64,000 nucleotides of DNA. It comes from Paracamarosporium sp. OC-R06-R3. Lineage: Eukaryota; Ascomycota; Dothideomycetes; Pleosporales; Didymosphaeriaceae. Numbering within the stretch: position 1 is the first letter of the stretch; each line of letters begins with the position of its first letter. Under the pieces are notes generated by a model. It saw only the letters and a program-made list of their open reading frames with translations, ran no database searches and was not told the DNA's origin. The DNA lies in assembly GCA_019828545.1 (NCBI GenBank), contig JACVRA010000190.1, forward strand, positions 62,001 through 126,000. Reading direction: 5' to 3'. The position numbers and the translations under genes were made by a program. This document shows, in pieces, positions 45,378-55,698 of the stretch.

Positions 45378-46559
45378 TTAACCTTGCATCTCAATGCCAC
45401 CTGAGCCATGAAGAACTTCTCCAGTGCAGTATGACCCAAGTGGGGAGGCTAAAGTGACGTATAATGTAGCCATCTCCACTGGCATACCTGGTCGGTTCAG
45501 AGGGCAAGCACCAACTCCCAGCGAGTCCATGGCATCAGCGGGGTTGTTCTTTGTTGCAGGTTGTAAGGGAGTCCAACTAAAACAATGTCAGCACCGAAGG
45601 AGAGAGTGGTTTATACCGCGAGTTGCGGTTGATAATCAAGCAAGGCAATCGTTAACTCACATGATACCAGGAGCTACTGCGTTGACGCGAATACCATTCT
45701 TGGCTTGCTGTTGTGCAAGGCCGCGAGTGAAGGTTGCAATCGCACCCTTGGTTGATGCATAATCCAGCAGCTGGGGATTGCTCATGTATGCGGCAACGGA
45801 GCTGCTGTTGACGATGCAATCGCCGCGCTTCATGTGCTTGATGGCGTATTTGGTCATTCCAAACATAGACACAAGGTTAGTCTTGAACGTCTTCTCCGTA
45901 ACGTCTAGGTCGATTTCGCTGATGTCATTGGAAATCTCCTGCATTGCAGCTGTCGCAAAGTACTCACATTAGCCATTTGTCTTCGCGAAAATACCAAGGA
46001 GGGTTGATTACATACCATTGTTGACAAGAACATTCAATTTTCCAAAAGCCTTCATGTGTCCTTCAACTGCCTTTTCGTAGTTTGCTCTTTCCCGTAGGTC
46101 TAGCTGCATGAGGTTTGCCTTTCTGCCCGCCTCTTCAACTTTCTTCTTCACATACTGTGCGTCCTCCTCCTCTTCCGGGAGGTACACGATGCTTACATCG
46201 GCCCCTTCTCGTGCGAACAAAATGGATACACTCCTCCCGATCCCTGAATCGCCACCGGTCACTAGGGCAGCCTTGCCCTCCAAAAGGCCGCGGCCCTCAT
46301 ACTCCTTTAAATACGGCTTGCCATTGTCGTCCCAAAATTCAAGCCGTGTCCAATCCGCGTATGGATCAGTGTTCTTATCTAGCCCAGGACCACCCTCCTG
46401 GTTCTGGGGTTTTATTGATGTCGCAGGGTAGGCTGTGATGGGTGCTTCTTGGCCACTCATTTTGGATGATGTGGTGGTAAAGGTCCTTCCAGTAAGCGTA
46501 AGACGGAGAGAGGAATTCAGGATTCGACAAGCTGGTCGTAGTATTTTATTACAGAGCAT
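45378..46559 (-). CDS. Short-chain dehydrogenase with possible mitochondrial leader
   Basis: Three exons (46559-46016, 45949-45661 and 45576-45378), introns 66 and 84 bp; 343 residues. Classical SDR with all motifs: KAALVTGGDSGIGRSV (TGxxxGIG), NNA at the first splice, IVNSSSVAAY (catalytic Ser), YASTK (catalytic Tyr and Lys), and VNAVAPGIIWTPL. The insert PYADWTRLEFWDDNGKPYLKEYEGRGLLEGK before the Rossmann fold is typical of the bacterial-style glucose/general-stress dehydrogenase group also found in fungi. The first 33 residues (LCNKILRPACRILNSSLRLTLTGR) look like a mitochondrial presequence; a second ATG at 46460 (MSGQEAP) would give the cytosolic form. Substrate unknown. Confidence 0.88.
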
Positions 46560-47676
46560 GTAAATGTCTAAAGCAGTGTGTTGGAGGACTGCCAGCGGTC
46601 CTTTTTTATTAGTCGAGACATGAAAGTGGATGACGTTGTTGTTACGATCGCGGGGTACGCCTCGCCTGGAAGCGAGGCACTCAATAACATCTTTGATCTA
46701 TCTACTATGGTGCTGGCTCTGTTCACTTGGAATTGACACGAAGATTTCGACGTGGTGAGAAGGGGCAAATGTCGATCTCTTTGTGTTTGATCAAACTCAG
46801 TTACAGACGAGCCATCGAAGTGGCGATGCAGCCCGTCTATCGGTTGTGGGTGCCTATGGTTCTTGCCGACAAAACGTAATGCGGCGACATTGACCGCCTG
46901 ATCCTGTCATTCCTGGTATTTCCGTCGACAATCCAAAGGTCCTCGAGCCACAGGATGGAAGAGTAACAATTGTTTATCCACCAGCCGACGCTGTAAAGAA
47001 AAGAGTAGCGGAAACGGAATGGCGAGATCCTTTTCCGTTCGCAGGTCCCACTATGGCGGCAACACTACCTCTCTACACTTATACGATGCATTGCATCGTC
47101 GATGTTTCTTATCGTGCGTCTGCAGTTTTGCGCGATCATCGGTTGCGATGTATCCACTGTCCAACCTAGCGTCTCGGCGTGCATCCTCGATGGTGTGGGC
47201 CCTCGCAGAGCCGCATGAATTTTGAGAACAAGACCCACATGATGTTGTTGCCTAAGATTCTTTTGGCCTTCTTCAGCCGTGATCCCACCTTTTTTTCTCT
47301 ACAGAACTATTAGTTAGTACAAGAACAGTGGGTTTCCCGAAGATTTTGTTCGCGGGTTCGGGAACTAATCGTCATATAACTGGGCCGCAGTCTTCTCGCA
47401 ACATTCGTCCACCGAACAACACCAGGCTCGGTGGACCTACTGCAAAGTGCTTCCTGAAGTCACAAGAGTGCCCACCGCAAACTGCACAATGCGTGTTCAA
47501 ACTCCACAGAAAGTGGACCAGCCAAACTGGGCCCCGTCAAGAAACGTCATGATGGATCGAAGCTTTCACACCCTGTTGAAATCTGGAGTGCTTAAGGGTC
47601 GCTGATGTTTTCACCCCACGATCCCAGGCGTTCCCACCAAATTTTTTGCAACCCCATAATCACTATCCTTGCCGCT
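46560..47676. other. Divergent intergenic region, SDR / MFS
   Basis: 1.1 kb between divergent starts. No gene recognised; open frames are short and without pattern. No clear TATA box. Confidence 0.45.
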
Positions 47677-49530
47677 ATGGAGGAAAAGCCAGCGCAACCT
47701 GTTGAAGCCCAAGGCAACATGCGACCAAAGGATGAAGGAAGCGAAAGCAGTGATCAGTTCGATATGCAACCTCAAGTAGAGGAGAAGACGTCGAGGAGTA
47801 AGAGCTGGTTCGACACGCACCGACCGTCCCGAGGTCCTCGTCCAGACGGCAAGCGCGAGTTACGAGAAAAGGATTGCTGGGACAAATTGGCATACTCTTG
47901 GCCTACTTGGAAAAAATGCATGTATCTCGCCTCTATTGCTGGCATACAGATCTCCATGAACTTCAACACATCAGTGTTTCCAAGCGCGGTCAACCCGATC
48001 TCTGAACATTTTGGAATCAGTACCCAAGCCGCTCGGGTAGGCCAGATGATATATCTCGTCTTCTACAGCTTCGGATGTGAGCTATGGGCTCCATGGAGCG
48101 AAGAATTTGGCAGGTGGCCTATCTTACAATTATCTTTGTTTTTCATAAACATATGGCAAATTCCGAATTCTGTTGCACCGAATTTTGGCACGATTGTGGT
48201 GTGCAGGGCTTTGGTACGTTTAAACAATCATAAGCATTAGAATTCGACTAACCGCCACAGGGTGGGCTTTCCACTGCTGGAGGTAGTGTTACTCTGGGCC
48301 TTATCGCGGATCTTTACGAGCCCGAAGAGCAGCATTGGCCCCTATGCTTCATCGTGTTGAGCTCAACTATCGGAACGAGTATTGGCGGTGTCATTGGTGG
48401 CCCAATCGAGCGTTGTCAGTTCTTTCCCCCGTTCGCGACTTCGTCGGCTCGAACTAATCGGGGAACAGATCTCACATGGCAGTGGAACTTTTGGATTCAG
48501 CTCATCTTTGGGGTTGTAGTGCAAGCTGTTCACTTCTTCATGCCTGAGTCGCGCTCCACCATTTTGATCGACCGCGAAGCTAAACGCCGCCGCGAGACTG
48601 GCGAGGACCCCAATATCTACGGACCCAACGAGCTCAAATCACCGCGGATCTCACTTAAGGAAGCTGGCAAGCTTTGGCTGCGACCGTTTGAAATGTTTGT
48701 CCGCGAGCCCATTGTGCTATTTTTGTCGCTGTTGTCCGGGTTCTCAGATGCCCTGATCTTCACATTTCTCGAGGCCTTTGCCATCACATTCCCAGAAAAC
48801 TTCGACTTTGGCACACTTGCCGTCGCATGGGCCTTTATCCCGATCAACGCGAGTTACTTCTTTACATACTTTTTATATTGGCCATGGTTTTGGCGGGACG
48901 AGCATCTCAAGAAGAAAAACGGACCCGATTCTTTGTCGCCTGAGCGTAGATTGAAGCCCCTCTTGCTACTTGCCCTCTTCGAACCCATCGGATTGTTTGG
49001 GTTCGCATGGACATGCATGGGACCGCCGCAGACTCACTGGATCGCGCCGATGATATTTTCATTCCTTGTCGGCTTGGCTAATTTCGCCATCTACTACTCC
49101 TCCGTTGATTACATGGTCGGTCTCAGTCTCTTTTAGAACATTTTAACGCAGGAGCTGATTGCAAACAGATCGCAGCCTATGGTCCATACTCAGCGTCCGC
49201 GACTGGAGGAAACGCTTTCGCGAGAGTGAGTTAGCTCCGAATTTCCACGAACACTAGAACATCTACTGATTTTGTGTTTAGGACTTCCTCGCCGGAATTG
49301 CGGCAATGTACGCCACACCCCTCTATACTAATCTCAGCGACAAGCGACCGTCAGAGTACGCGACAACAGTATTGGCATGCCTGTCTTGCCTTGTTGTGGT
49401 TCCCATCTATGTCTTCTACTGGAAGGGTCCTCAGATTCGAAAGGCCAGCAAGTTTGCTTCTATACTCGCCGAAGATAGGAAAGCTGAGGGTGTTAGACGA
49501 CTTAGCAAGGCAGATAATCTCCCCGCATAA
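47677..49530 (+). CDS. MFS transporter, DHA1 drug/polyamine type (Tpo-like)
   Basis: Five exons: 47677-48213, 48261-48411, 48469-49115, 49169-49225 and 49282-49530; 546 residues. The ATG at 47677 is preferred to the one at 47605, which lies in leader-like sequence. Acidic/Ser-rich N-terminal tail, then 12 helices. Family marks: PTWKKCMYLASIAGIQISMNFNTSVFPSA (TM1), RVGQMIYLVFYSFGCELWAPWSEEFGRWP, MPESRSTILIDREAKRRRETGE after TM6, REPIVLFLSLLSGFSDALIFTFLEAF (TM7) and AAYGPYSASATGGNAFARD (TM11). These fit polyamine/drug proton antiporters of the plasma membrane. The second intron (48412-48468) is 57 bp, starts with a weak GTTGTC, and has no in-frame stop; it is accepted because removal gives GPIEHLTWQWNFW. 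Confidence 0.87.
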
Positions 49531-50385
49531 AGAAACTAAGCGGAATAGGTTGAGCAGCAGCATGTTATTGGTTTGCGATTTGTCTCGGATGCTGAGACCG
49601 GCCTGAATTATAGTTTCCACGAGATGCCCAAAAACTATCAAAGCAGCCAATCAATCTCTGCATACTACCTCAACGATTCCTGGCCAGTACGTTAGCGTGT
49701 AAAAATCTCTGAGACCAGCACTTCTCGCAACTACGATGAAGGCGTATCATCCTGTAAGCTTAGACCATACCGTTGCAGATCAGGAATACACGAAAGTATG
49801 TCCGTCGGCCAAATTTATATAATATTGATTAATAAGTTCACTTTGTGGTGTCATTGTTTGACGTAATTTTCCAAATGTATGATTTGATTTTCCTTGGACA
49901 TGCATGCTATGACTTTGTTTTCGTTTCATTTCACTTGCGATTACATTGCATGATTTCATGTTCGTAAAAGGTTAGTGCAAAGGTTGATGCATGTGAGTGT
50001 GTGAACTATACCTCAAACAGAATATAATCGAAAGCCTTGGCGGATGCCTGGCCATCAGCGAATATCACATTGGGCGCGCAATGGCCGTCGCTTCTCCACG
50101 CAGCACCACTTTTGTTAAATTTTTTACCAACGCGGTTGAAAACTACAGTTGGCGACAATTAGCAATCATACAATACCTTGGTATTCTGAAATTACACAAA
50201 ACAGTACCGATCCCGGCAACCGAGGGCATGCCTACAATAAATCAAACTACTGGCCGCCGTAAGCTTATTGTATACAATTAATTCTTTCGTACTTACAGCA
50301 TATCACAGCGGATTTACCGTTCATCGTAACGGTAGGTCGAACAAAGGTAGACCCGACGACACGAAAACTCATAAGAAGTCATGTT
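49531..50385. other. AT-rich intergenic
   Basis: 0.85 kb between two genes in the same direction. Searched for a zinc-cluster exon that could belong to the next gene; none with the CxxCxxxxxxC pattern was found. Confidence 0.45.
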
Positions 50386-51919
50386 ATGCGGGGGAAAAAC
50401 CGGGCGAAGGCCCGAAAAGGGCAACCGACATCTAAGATTGAGAGCATGCCAGACGAGAAAGTTATCTCAACAGCCAATGGGCCGATCCGGGCTAGTGCCA
50501 TACCAAGATGGATGTGCACCAAATTCTCCGGAATTCGCTTCGCGGATGAAGTGGAATTTGCGCTTGTCGAAGACGTCTTTTCGTGTAAGTCGTCATTCAA
50601 GCTAGATTTTGAGTCTTGTAGCGCTAAGCAGGACGTAAAATTAGTGCTGTCAATTTCCTCCAAAGCGATGTTCCTCCTTGACAGATGTATCATTGCCAAT
50701 GAAGACGGAATGGTGCACGCATGGTTTGCGCCTTTGCTATCCGACCCAGCCTATCTACACGCTGCTTGTTTGACCGCGCAGGCTTTCTTTGACAATTATC
50801 TTGGAAGGATCCGAAGTACTCATGCTCGGCGAGGAGAGTTCAGTTCCTTTGGTAAAACCGTTAAGATTCTCCAAGAACGACTGATGCTTGACGACAAGAC
50901 GGAATTGCTGTCAGACTCAACTATCATGACCATTTTGGGGTTATCCGGGTTTGTAGCGCTTTCGCCGATGCTTTTGCATACTGATGGCATATTATAGGTA
51001 TGCATACATTCAAGGTGACCACAAAGCCGCTCATCATCATAATGCTGCCATGATTAAGCTCGTGAGTATGAAAGGCGCACATGCACTTCTCGAGAATCCA
51101 AACAAAAAGCTGGTCAACGAGATAATACGCACGGATTTCTGTATGTGCTTCGAAAACGGCCAAGAACCGACCTTGTTCAGTTACGAGGATATCCCATGGC
51201 CGCTCATCTTGCCACATGATCACGCCGTCTCGGACCCGCAAGGCATTACAGACAGACTTAGCCCCGATCTAGCTGCGGTATGGTCTGCTATGTCGCATTT
51301 CTGTACTCTCATGAACGTAGCGGCAAGGAATCCGGATGCGCGAGTGACTGAGGAGACATTTTTACATTCTATGGGTTCCATTCTGTACCGCCTCCTCTAC
51401 ATGCGTTTCGAACAAGGCACTCTTGATGAACGTATTCGTCTAGGCCTTTTGGCCATCTCGTCTCCTGCTTTCCTTGATTGGAAAACAGTTTATTGGATAA
51501 ACGGCCATTTCACCAAAGCCTGGCGTCAAGTCTTGCTCGATCTTCTAACCGACACTACGCAAGTACCACAGGACCGCACATGGCTGTTGATGGCAGGAAC
51601 GTTGTCTATGTCCCATGATCCAGACTTCCTTGTACGTCTTATAGGCGCATTGCGGATATGCACAGAGCAATGCAACATATCAACATGGGACGATATGAGG
51701 AAGTTGTTGAGCTCGTATATTTGGATAGAGACATTATTTGACAAGCCAGGCCAAGACGTATTTGATGCGATATTGGCACATAAGGGTAAGGCTCTTTCTT
51801 TCACACGTCGATATGACGGGCCAAATGAGATTCTGCAACTTGTCGACACCAGACCGTACCAGAAGAACATGGAAATTTTCCCTGGCCGTTCTGATCGAGT
51901 ACTCAGGTGTGAGATCTAG
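50386..51919 (+). CDS. Fungal transcription-factor domain protein without zinc cluster
   Basis: Two exons (50386-50948 and 50998-51919) around a 49 bp intron; 494 residues. The body has the helical pattern of fungal-specific transcription factor domains (PF11951 style): FSCKSSFKLDFESC, AMFLLDRCIIANEDGMVHAWFAPLLSDPAYLHAACLTAQAFFD, TIMTILGLSGYAYIQGDHKAAHHH and a C-terminal regulatory part. The N-terminus is basic (RGKNRAKARKGQP) but has no Zn2Cys6 cluster, and none is visible upstream. It may be a factor that lost its DNA-binding domain, a cofactor, or a protein that binds through a partner. Start choice is the first in-frame ATG; an ATG five bases earlier is out of frame. Family moderately sure, function unknown. 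Confidence 0.72.
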
Positions 51920-52635
51920 CATATATCAAGACGCCGCCAGCGAGGGAAGCCAAAACGCATCCTACGGTGTCACTATCCAAATGCAACGAAGGTTGGTGAA
52001 ATCCAAGTTTATGATTTGACGGACTCACTCCTGACAATGTGTAGAAACAAACACCCGTGAGCTTGCCATGCAGGTGACCAAAGTTCTGTGTTATTCTAAT
52101 TCTACTGGTAGTGTACATGATCTATCTGCGACAAATCCTGCCGATGCCGTACGTTTGGTGGGTATAGATAGCTAAGCAAGAGTAGTTAGAACTCGACGAC
52201 CGGCCCTGGCATGGTTCGTTTCATTAGATAAAAGTCTCTTGATGGCGGTGACCGACGTGCAAATGACCAGCCACGCATCTGTGGCCGAGCCGTTCTATCC
52301 GTAGCACTGATCGCACGAACATCAGCAGAGTGCAATGGGCCAACTGTCCACTGCTGCGATTGGACAGAACTTGGTCTGGCTGGCATTCGACCGGCATCTT
52401 CCCACAAGGGGGTCGCATTTTTGACGTGGCGGAGGCTCAGCTGTGGGCCCGCTAACTGGATCGTGACTGGCTAACAAGCTTGCTGCGCCTTCACCAGCCA
52501 CATCATTCGGATCGGTGTCGTGTTTACACCGCAGCAGTATATAAGCCCCCGCGCAAAAGCTGAGACTAGACTTGCACATAACTTCTGCCAGCAGTTAGAC
52601 GTCTTCAGATTGCACCCTCGGATACAGTGACCATC
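51920..52635. promoter_or_regulatory. Promoter region of the CVNH-LysM gene
   Basis: 0.72 kb. A STRE-like AGGGG occurs at 52407-52411, and a TATA box further on, suggesting stress-responsive expression (inference). No gene recognised here. Confidence 0.5.
52538..52545 (+). promoter_or_regulatory. TATA box of the CVNH-LysM gene
   Basis: TATATAAG, 91 bases before the ATG at 52636. Position and sequence fit a fungal core promoter with a short leader. Confidence 0.6.
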
Positions 52636-53778
52636 ATGTACAACAATAACAACAACAACGGATACCAACAGCAACAGGGCGGCTACCAACAGCAACAAGG
52701 TGGCTACCAGCAAGATGATCGACGAGGCCTAGCAAACGAGTATTTTTCCGAGGGCCAGCAGCAGTATGGCGGAAACCAACGAGACTACAACCAGCCCCCA
52801 CCTCAATACCAGCAGCACAATTCCCAGTATGGTCAGCAACCACAACAACATCATGGAGGCTACAATTCACCTCCTCCATCCGGCTCGCCCTACGGTCAGC
52901 ATGAAACTCGAGACCATGGGTATGGCGGAAATCAGAATTATGACAATCAGGGATATGGCAATCAAAGCAACTTCAATGACGGCCAGGAGAACTCGCGCGG
53001 TGTAATGGGTGCGCTCGCTGGCGCTGCGGCCGGTGGATACGGCGCATACAAGCTTGCCGGTCCTGCAACCGGTCACAAGAAGACCTCGGGCCTTGTTGGC
53101 GCTCTGGGAGGGGCACTAACCGGGCATGTGGTGCAGGATGGTGTATCACATTGGAAAGATAGCCACGACGACAAGAAGAAGAAGGAAGAGGAAGAGAAGA
53201 AGCACAAGCATGACAACAAGCCTCATGGAGGGCATCATGACCGTCGTGATAGCAACGACCGACCCCGCGAAGGCCACTTTGCCGGCGGTTTCACCCGATC
53301 CTCCCGAGATGTACGTCTCGATGCGCACGGCGACTTCACCTTGCACGCACAGTGCTGCCGTGTGGATCATTCGTGGCAGTCTAGCTCCCTTTCTTTGAAC
53401 CGCATCTTAGAGAATGACAATGGCAGCTTCCGTTGGTCGGAAGGTCATTCTTCTGGAGGGTCATCATCGATAACCGTCCAATCTGGAGACACTTTGCGTG
53501 CCATTGCAGCCCGCCACAACTGCTCTTTTGATGAGCTTGCGCGTCATAATGGCATTCAGAACCCCGATATGATCTACCCAGGTCAGCGATTGGAGATGCC
53601 TGGCGGTGGGCACAGTTCTGGTGGCGGCAACTTTGGTGCTTCGGCACGCAATGTTCGACTCGTAAACGGCGGACAGGTGCTTGAAGCTGAGCTTCTGAGG
53701 AACGGAGAGTGGGTAACTAGTTCCATCGTGTTGGACGAAAGAATAGGAAACAACGACGGATGTCTGGAACTCGTGTAG
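52636..53778 (+). CDS. CVNH lectin with inserted LysM domain and prion-like N-terminus
   Basis: Single exon, 380 residues from the first true ATG. Order: Gln/Asn/Gly/Tyr-rich low-complexity segment (1-120, with YNNNNNNGY and GGYQQQQ repeats), a glycine-zipper pair (GVMGALAGAAAGGYGAYKLAG and GLVGALGGALTGHVVQDG, about 122-170), a Lys/Glu/His-rich linker (175-215), the first half of a cyanovirin-N homology domain (about 218-268, DVRLDAHGDFTLHAQC), a LysM (about 278-322, SITVQSGDTLRAIAARHNCS...YPGQRLEMP) and the second CVNH half (331-380, NVRLVNGGQVLEAEL). A LysM inserted between CVNH halves is a known fungal type; CVNH binds mannose glycans and LysM binds GlcNAc polymers. There is no signal peptide, so it is probably intracellular or wall-linked by an unusual route. 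Confidence 0.88.
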   Translation: MYNNNNNNGYQQQQGGYQQQQGGYQQDDRRGLANEYFSEGQQQYGGNQRDYNQPPPQYQQHNSQYGQQPQQHHGGYNSPPPSGSPYGQHETRDHGYGGNQNYDNQGYGNQSNFNDGQENSRGVMGALAGAAAGGYGAYKLAGPATGHKKTSGLVGALGGALTGHVVQDGVSHWKDSHDDKKKKEEEEKKHKHDNKPHGGHHDRRDSNDRPREGHFAGGFTRSSRDVRLDAHGDFTLHAQCCRVDHSWQSSSLSLNRILENDNGSFRWSEGHSSGGSSSITVQSGDTLRAIAARHNCSFDELARHNGIQNPDMIYPGQRLEMPGGGHSSGGGNFGASARNVRLVNGGQVLEAELLRNGEWVTSSIVLDERIGNNDGCLELV

Positions 53779-55698
53779 CGAGCACAATCAGTTGAATCGA
53801 CGCGATTTTCTGTAAATAAATGAAAACTGTCGTATTGAGTTTGTTCTGCACCTGCGTCACTTGGTTATTAGGCCTATTGTGCATCAGCAATAAGAGCCCC
53901 TGAAGGTATGGCCGCACTACATTGGCATCACATAAAAGAAAATTACACTAAACTATTGGAAATGTAGTCTCGCTATGAGGTTCAATCATCGCCATTTGCC
54001 CTTGCCAACTTGTGCATCCGCTTGCAGACACCAACGTCTTTGGGTCTTACTCTCTGCCTGTTCCTCGTCCCCACCACTGACAGTCTCAACCTACTAGAGC
54101 AACCAACTTAGGACTCTTCGCAAGGGTAGCGATGTTGCGGGGATCATATTAAGGGAGCATAACATTTGACTGACTAGTAAATGTTACGTGGGTGTTTGTT
54201 AGTCTAGTCCAGAGCGAGACTGAGGTTTTGTTCCGTTTTACGGTATCCTCGCTGGTTAGACAGTTGCGAAAAGCCAGCTCCGACGTCACTCAACGCTGTT
54301 ACATTAGGAAAGCGATGGTCCTCCTATCAGTCATTGTTGATAAAGCACCAGGAAGTGGCAGGTTGGTTACGAGTACAGCGATCTTTATTACAATCTTTCC
54401 GTAGCTTTGTGCCATGATTGGTGCAGCCAGTGGCAGCACTTGATGATTTGCTCTGGCGAAAATTCCTGTTCGGGTCAAGTCAGGGCTTACATTGAACCCC
54501 GCAAAGATAAAGACGGATAGGCTGATGCTCTACTGCTAACAGTTAGTGCAAAGGTACATATAAGCCGTAGAATCTTGTCGCTCATAGAAGGCTGCGATTG
54601 TGTCCGATACATAGAACTGGACCACTTGTCCGATCAATTGACAATTGCGTAGTGTGAAGTTCCTATCGGCTTTGTGACTAATACGGCACCACGAACGTAT
54701 AGTGGCTTGCGGAGTTAGCACAGTCGGAGTAACCAGCAGAGTCGAGCGACAATCTCGGAGTAAAAGAGCATTCATAATATCCAACAGTCATCGAAGAGGG
54801 GGTGCATAGAAGATAAAGAGATAGCAACCTTAGGTAGGTCGATCGTGTAGGCGTGTAAATGCTCGCGTCGATAAGGCAACGGTACTTTATCTCTGGCGGG
54901 TCCAGCGCCTTTAGCGCCGACCGGCCGCTCGCTTAGAAAATGCCGCGTTACCAGCCATGGTCTCTCCACATTACGGGCTATACATCCTGCACACCCACGT
55001 CTGCCATCCCCGGTAACGGGCTCTTGACAGCTTACCCCACGTGGCGTTTCCAATTCGCATGTCTACTCCATGGGTAAGCGGTCGTTCAATTCGATCCCCC
55101 AGGATGCATTTTTTCACAAGTGAACACCGTTCAGCTGAGCACATCATGAGAACAAATAACGCCCTTCGAATAAAGCTTTAGTCATGACAGACCGCTTGCC
55201 TTGCGCCGAGATTCTTCTTGGTCAATCCTCCGCTCTGTACTAACCGTATGCGATCGGTCAATCATTGCTTGGCCTCTCTCCCCATTCTTAGAAGCATGCA
55301 TAATGTTGATAAGACTTGACTCTGGTTGAGCCGTTTTTCGCGCTACTCCCATTTCATCACAGAGATTGTCGTATTTACAATAGGGCGTGTAGAGGATCCA
55401 TGTCTTCGCGCCCTTTGGCAAACAAAAGCTCAAGCTTTGCTCACTCGTTAGTCAAGAGGCGCAACTGTCTTACCACACTCTTATCTCACCGAAGAGGCAA
55501 ACCGGTCACTAGCCATAACCGCTGTGCCCCATAAGCTTCCAGTAAGATATTCCCCATTCATGCAATGCTGTCGATCAACCGAAGATAAGCGCTGTATTGG
55601 CCTACATTTAAAAGGCGACAGGATGTTGCAAATTGCACATCATTTGACGTCAATTCACCAGTCGCTTTGATTGGCGCTTTGTTTTTGTTTGAGCAGAA
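53779..55698. other. Intergenic, no gene seen
   Basis: 1.9 kb between two genes in the same direction. Short frames only. The right end must hold the promoter of the L-amino-acid oxidase gene. No RNA gene or repeat recognised. Confidence 0.45.
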
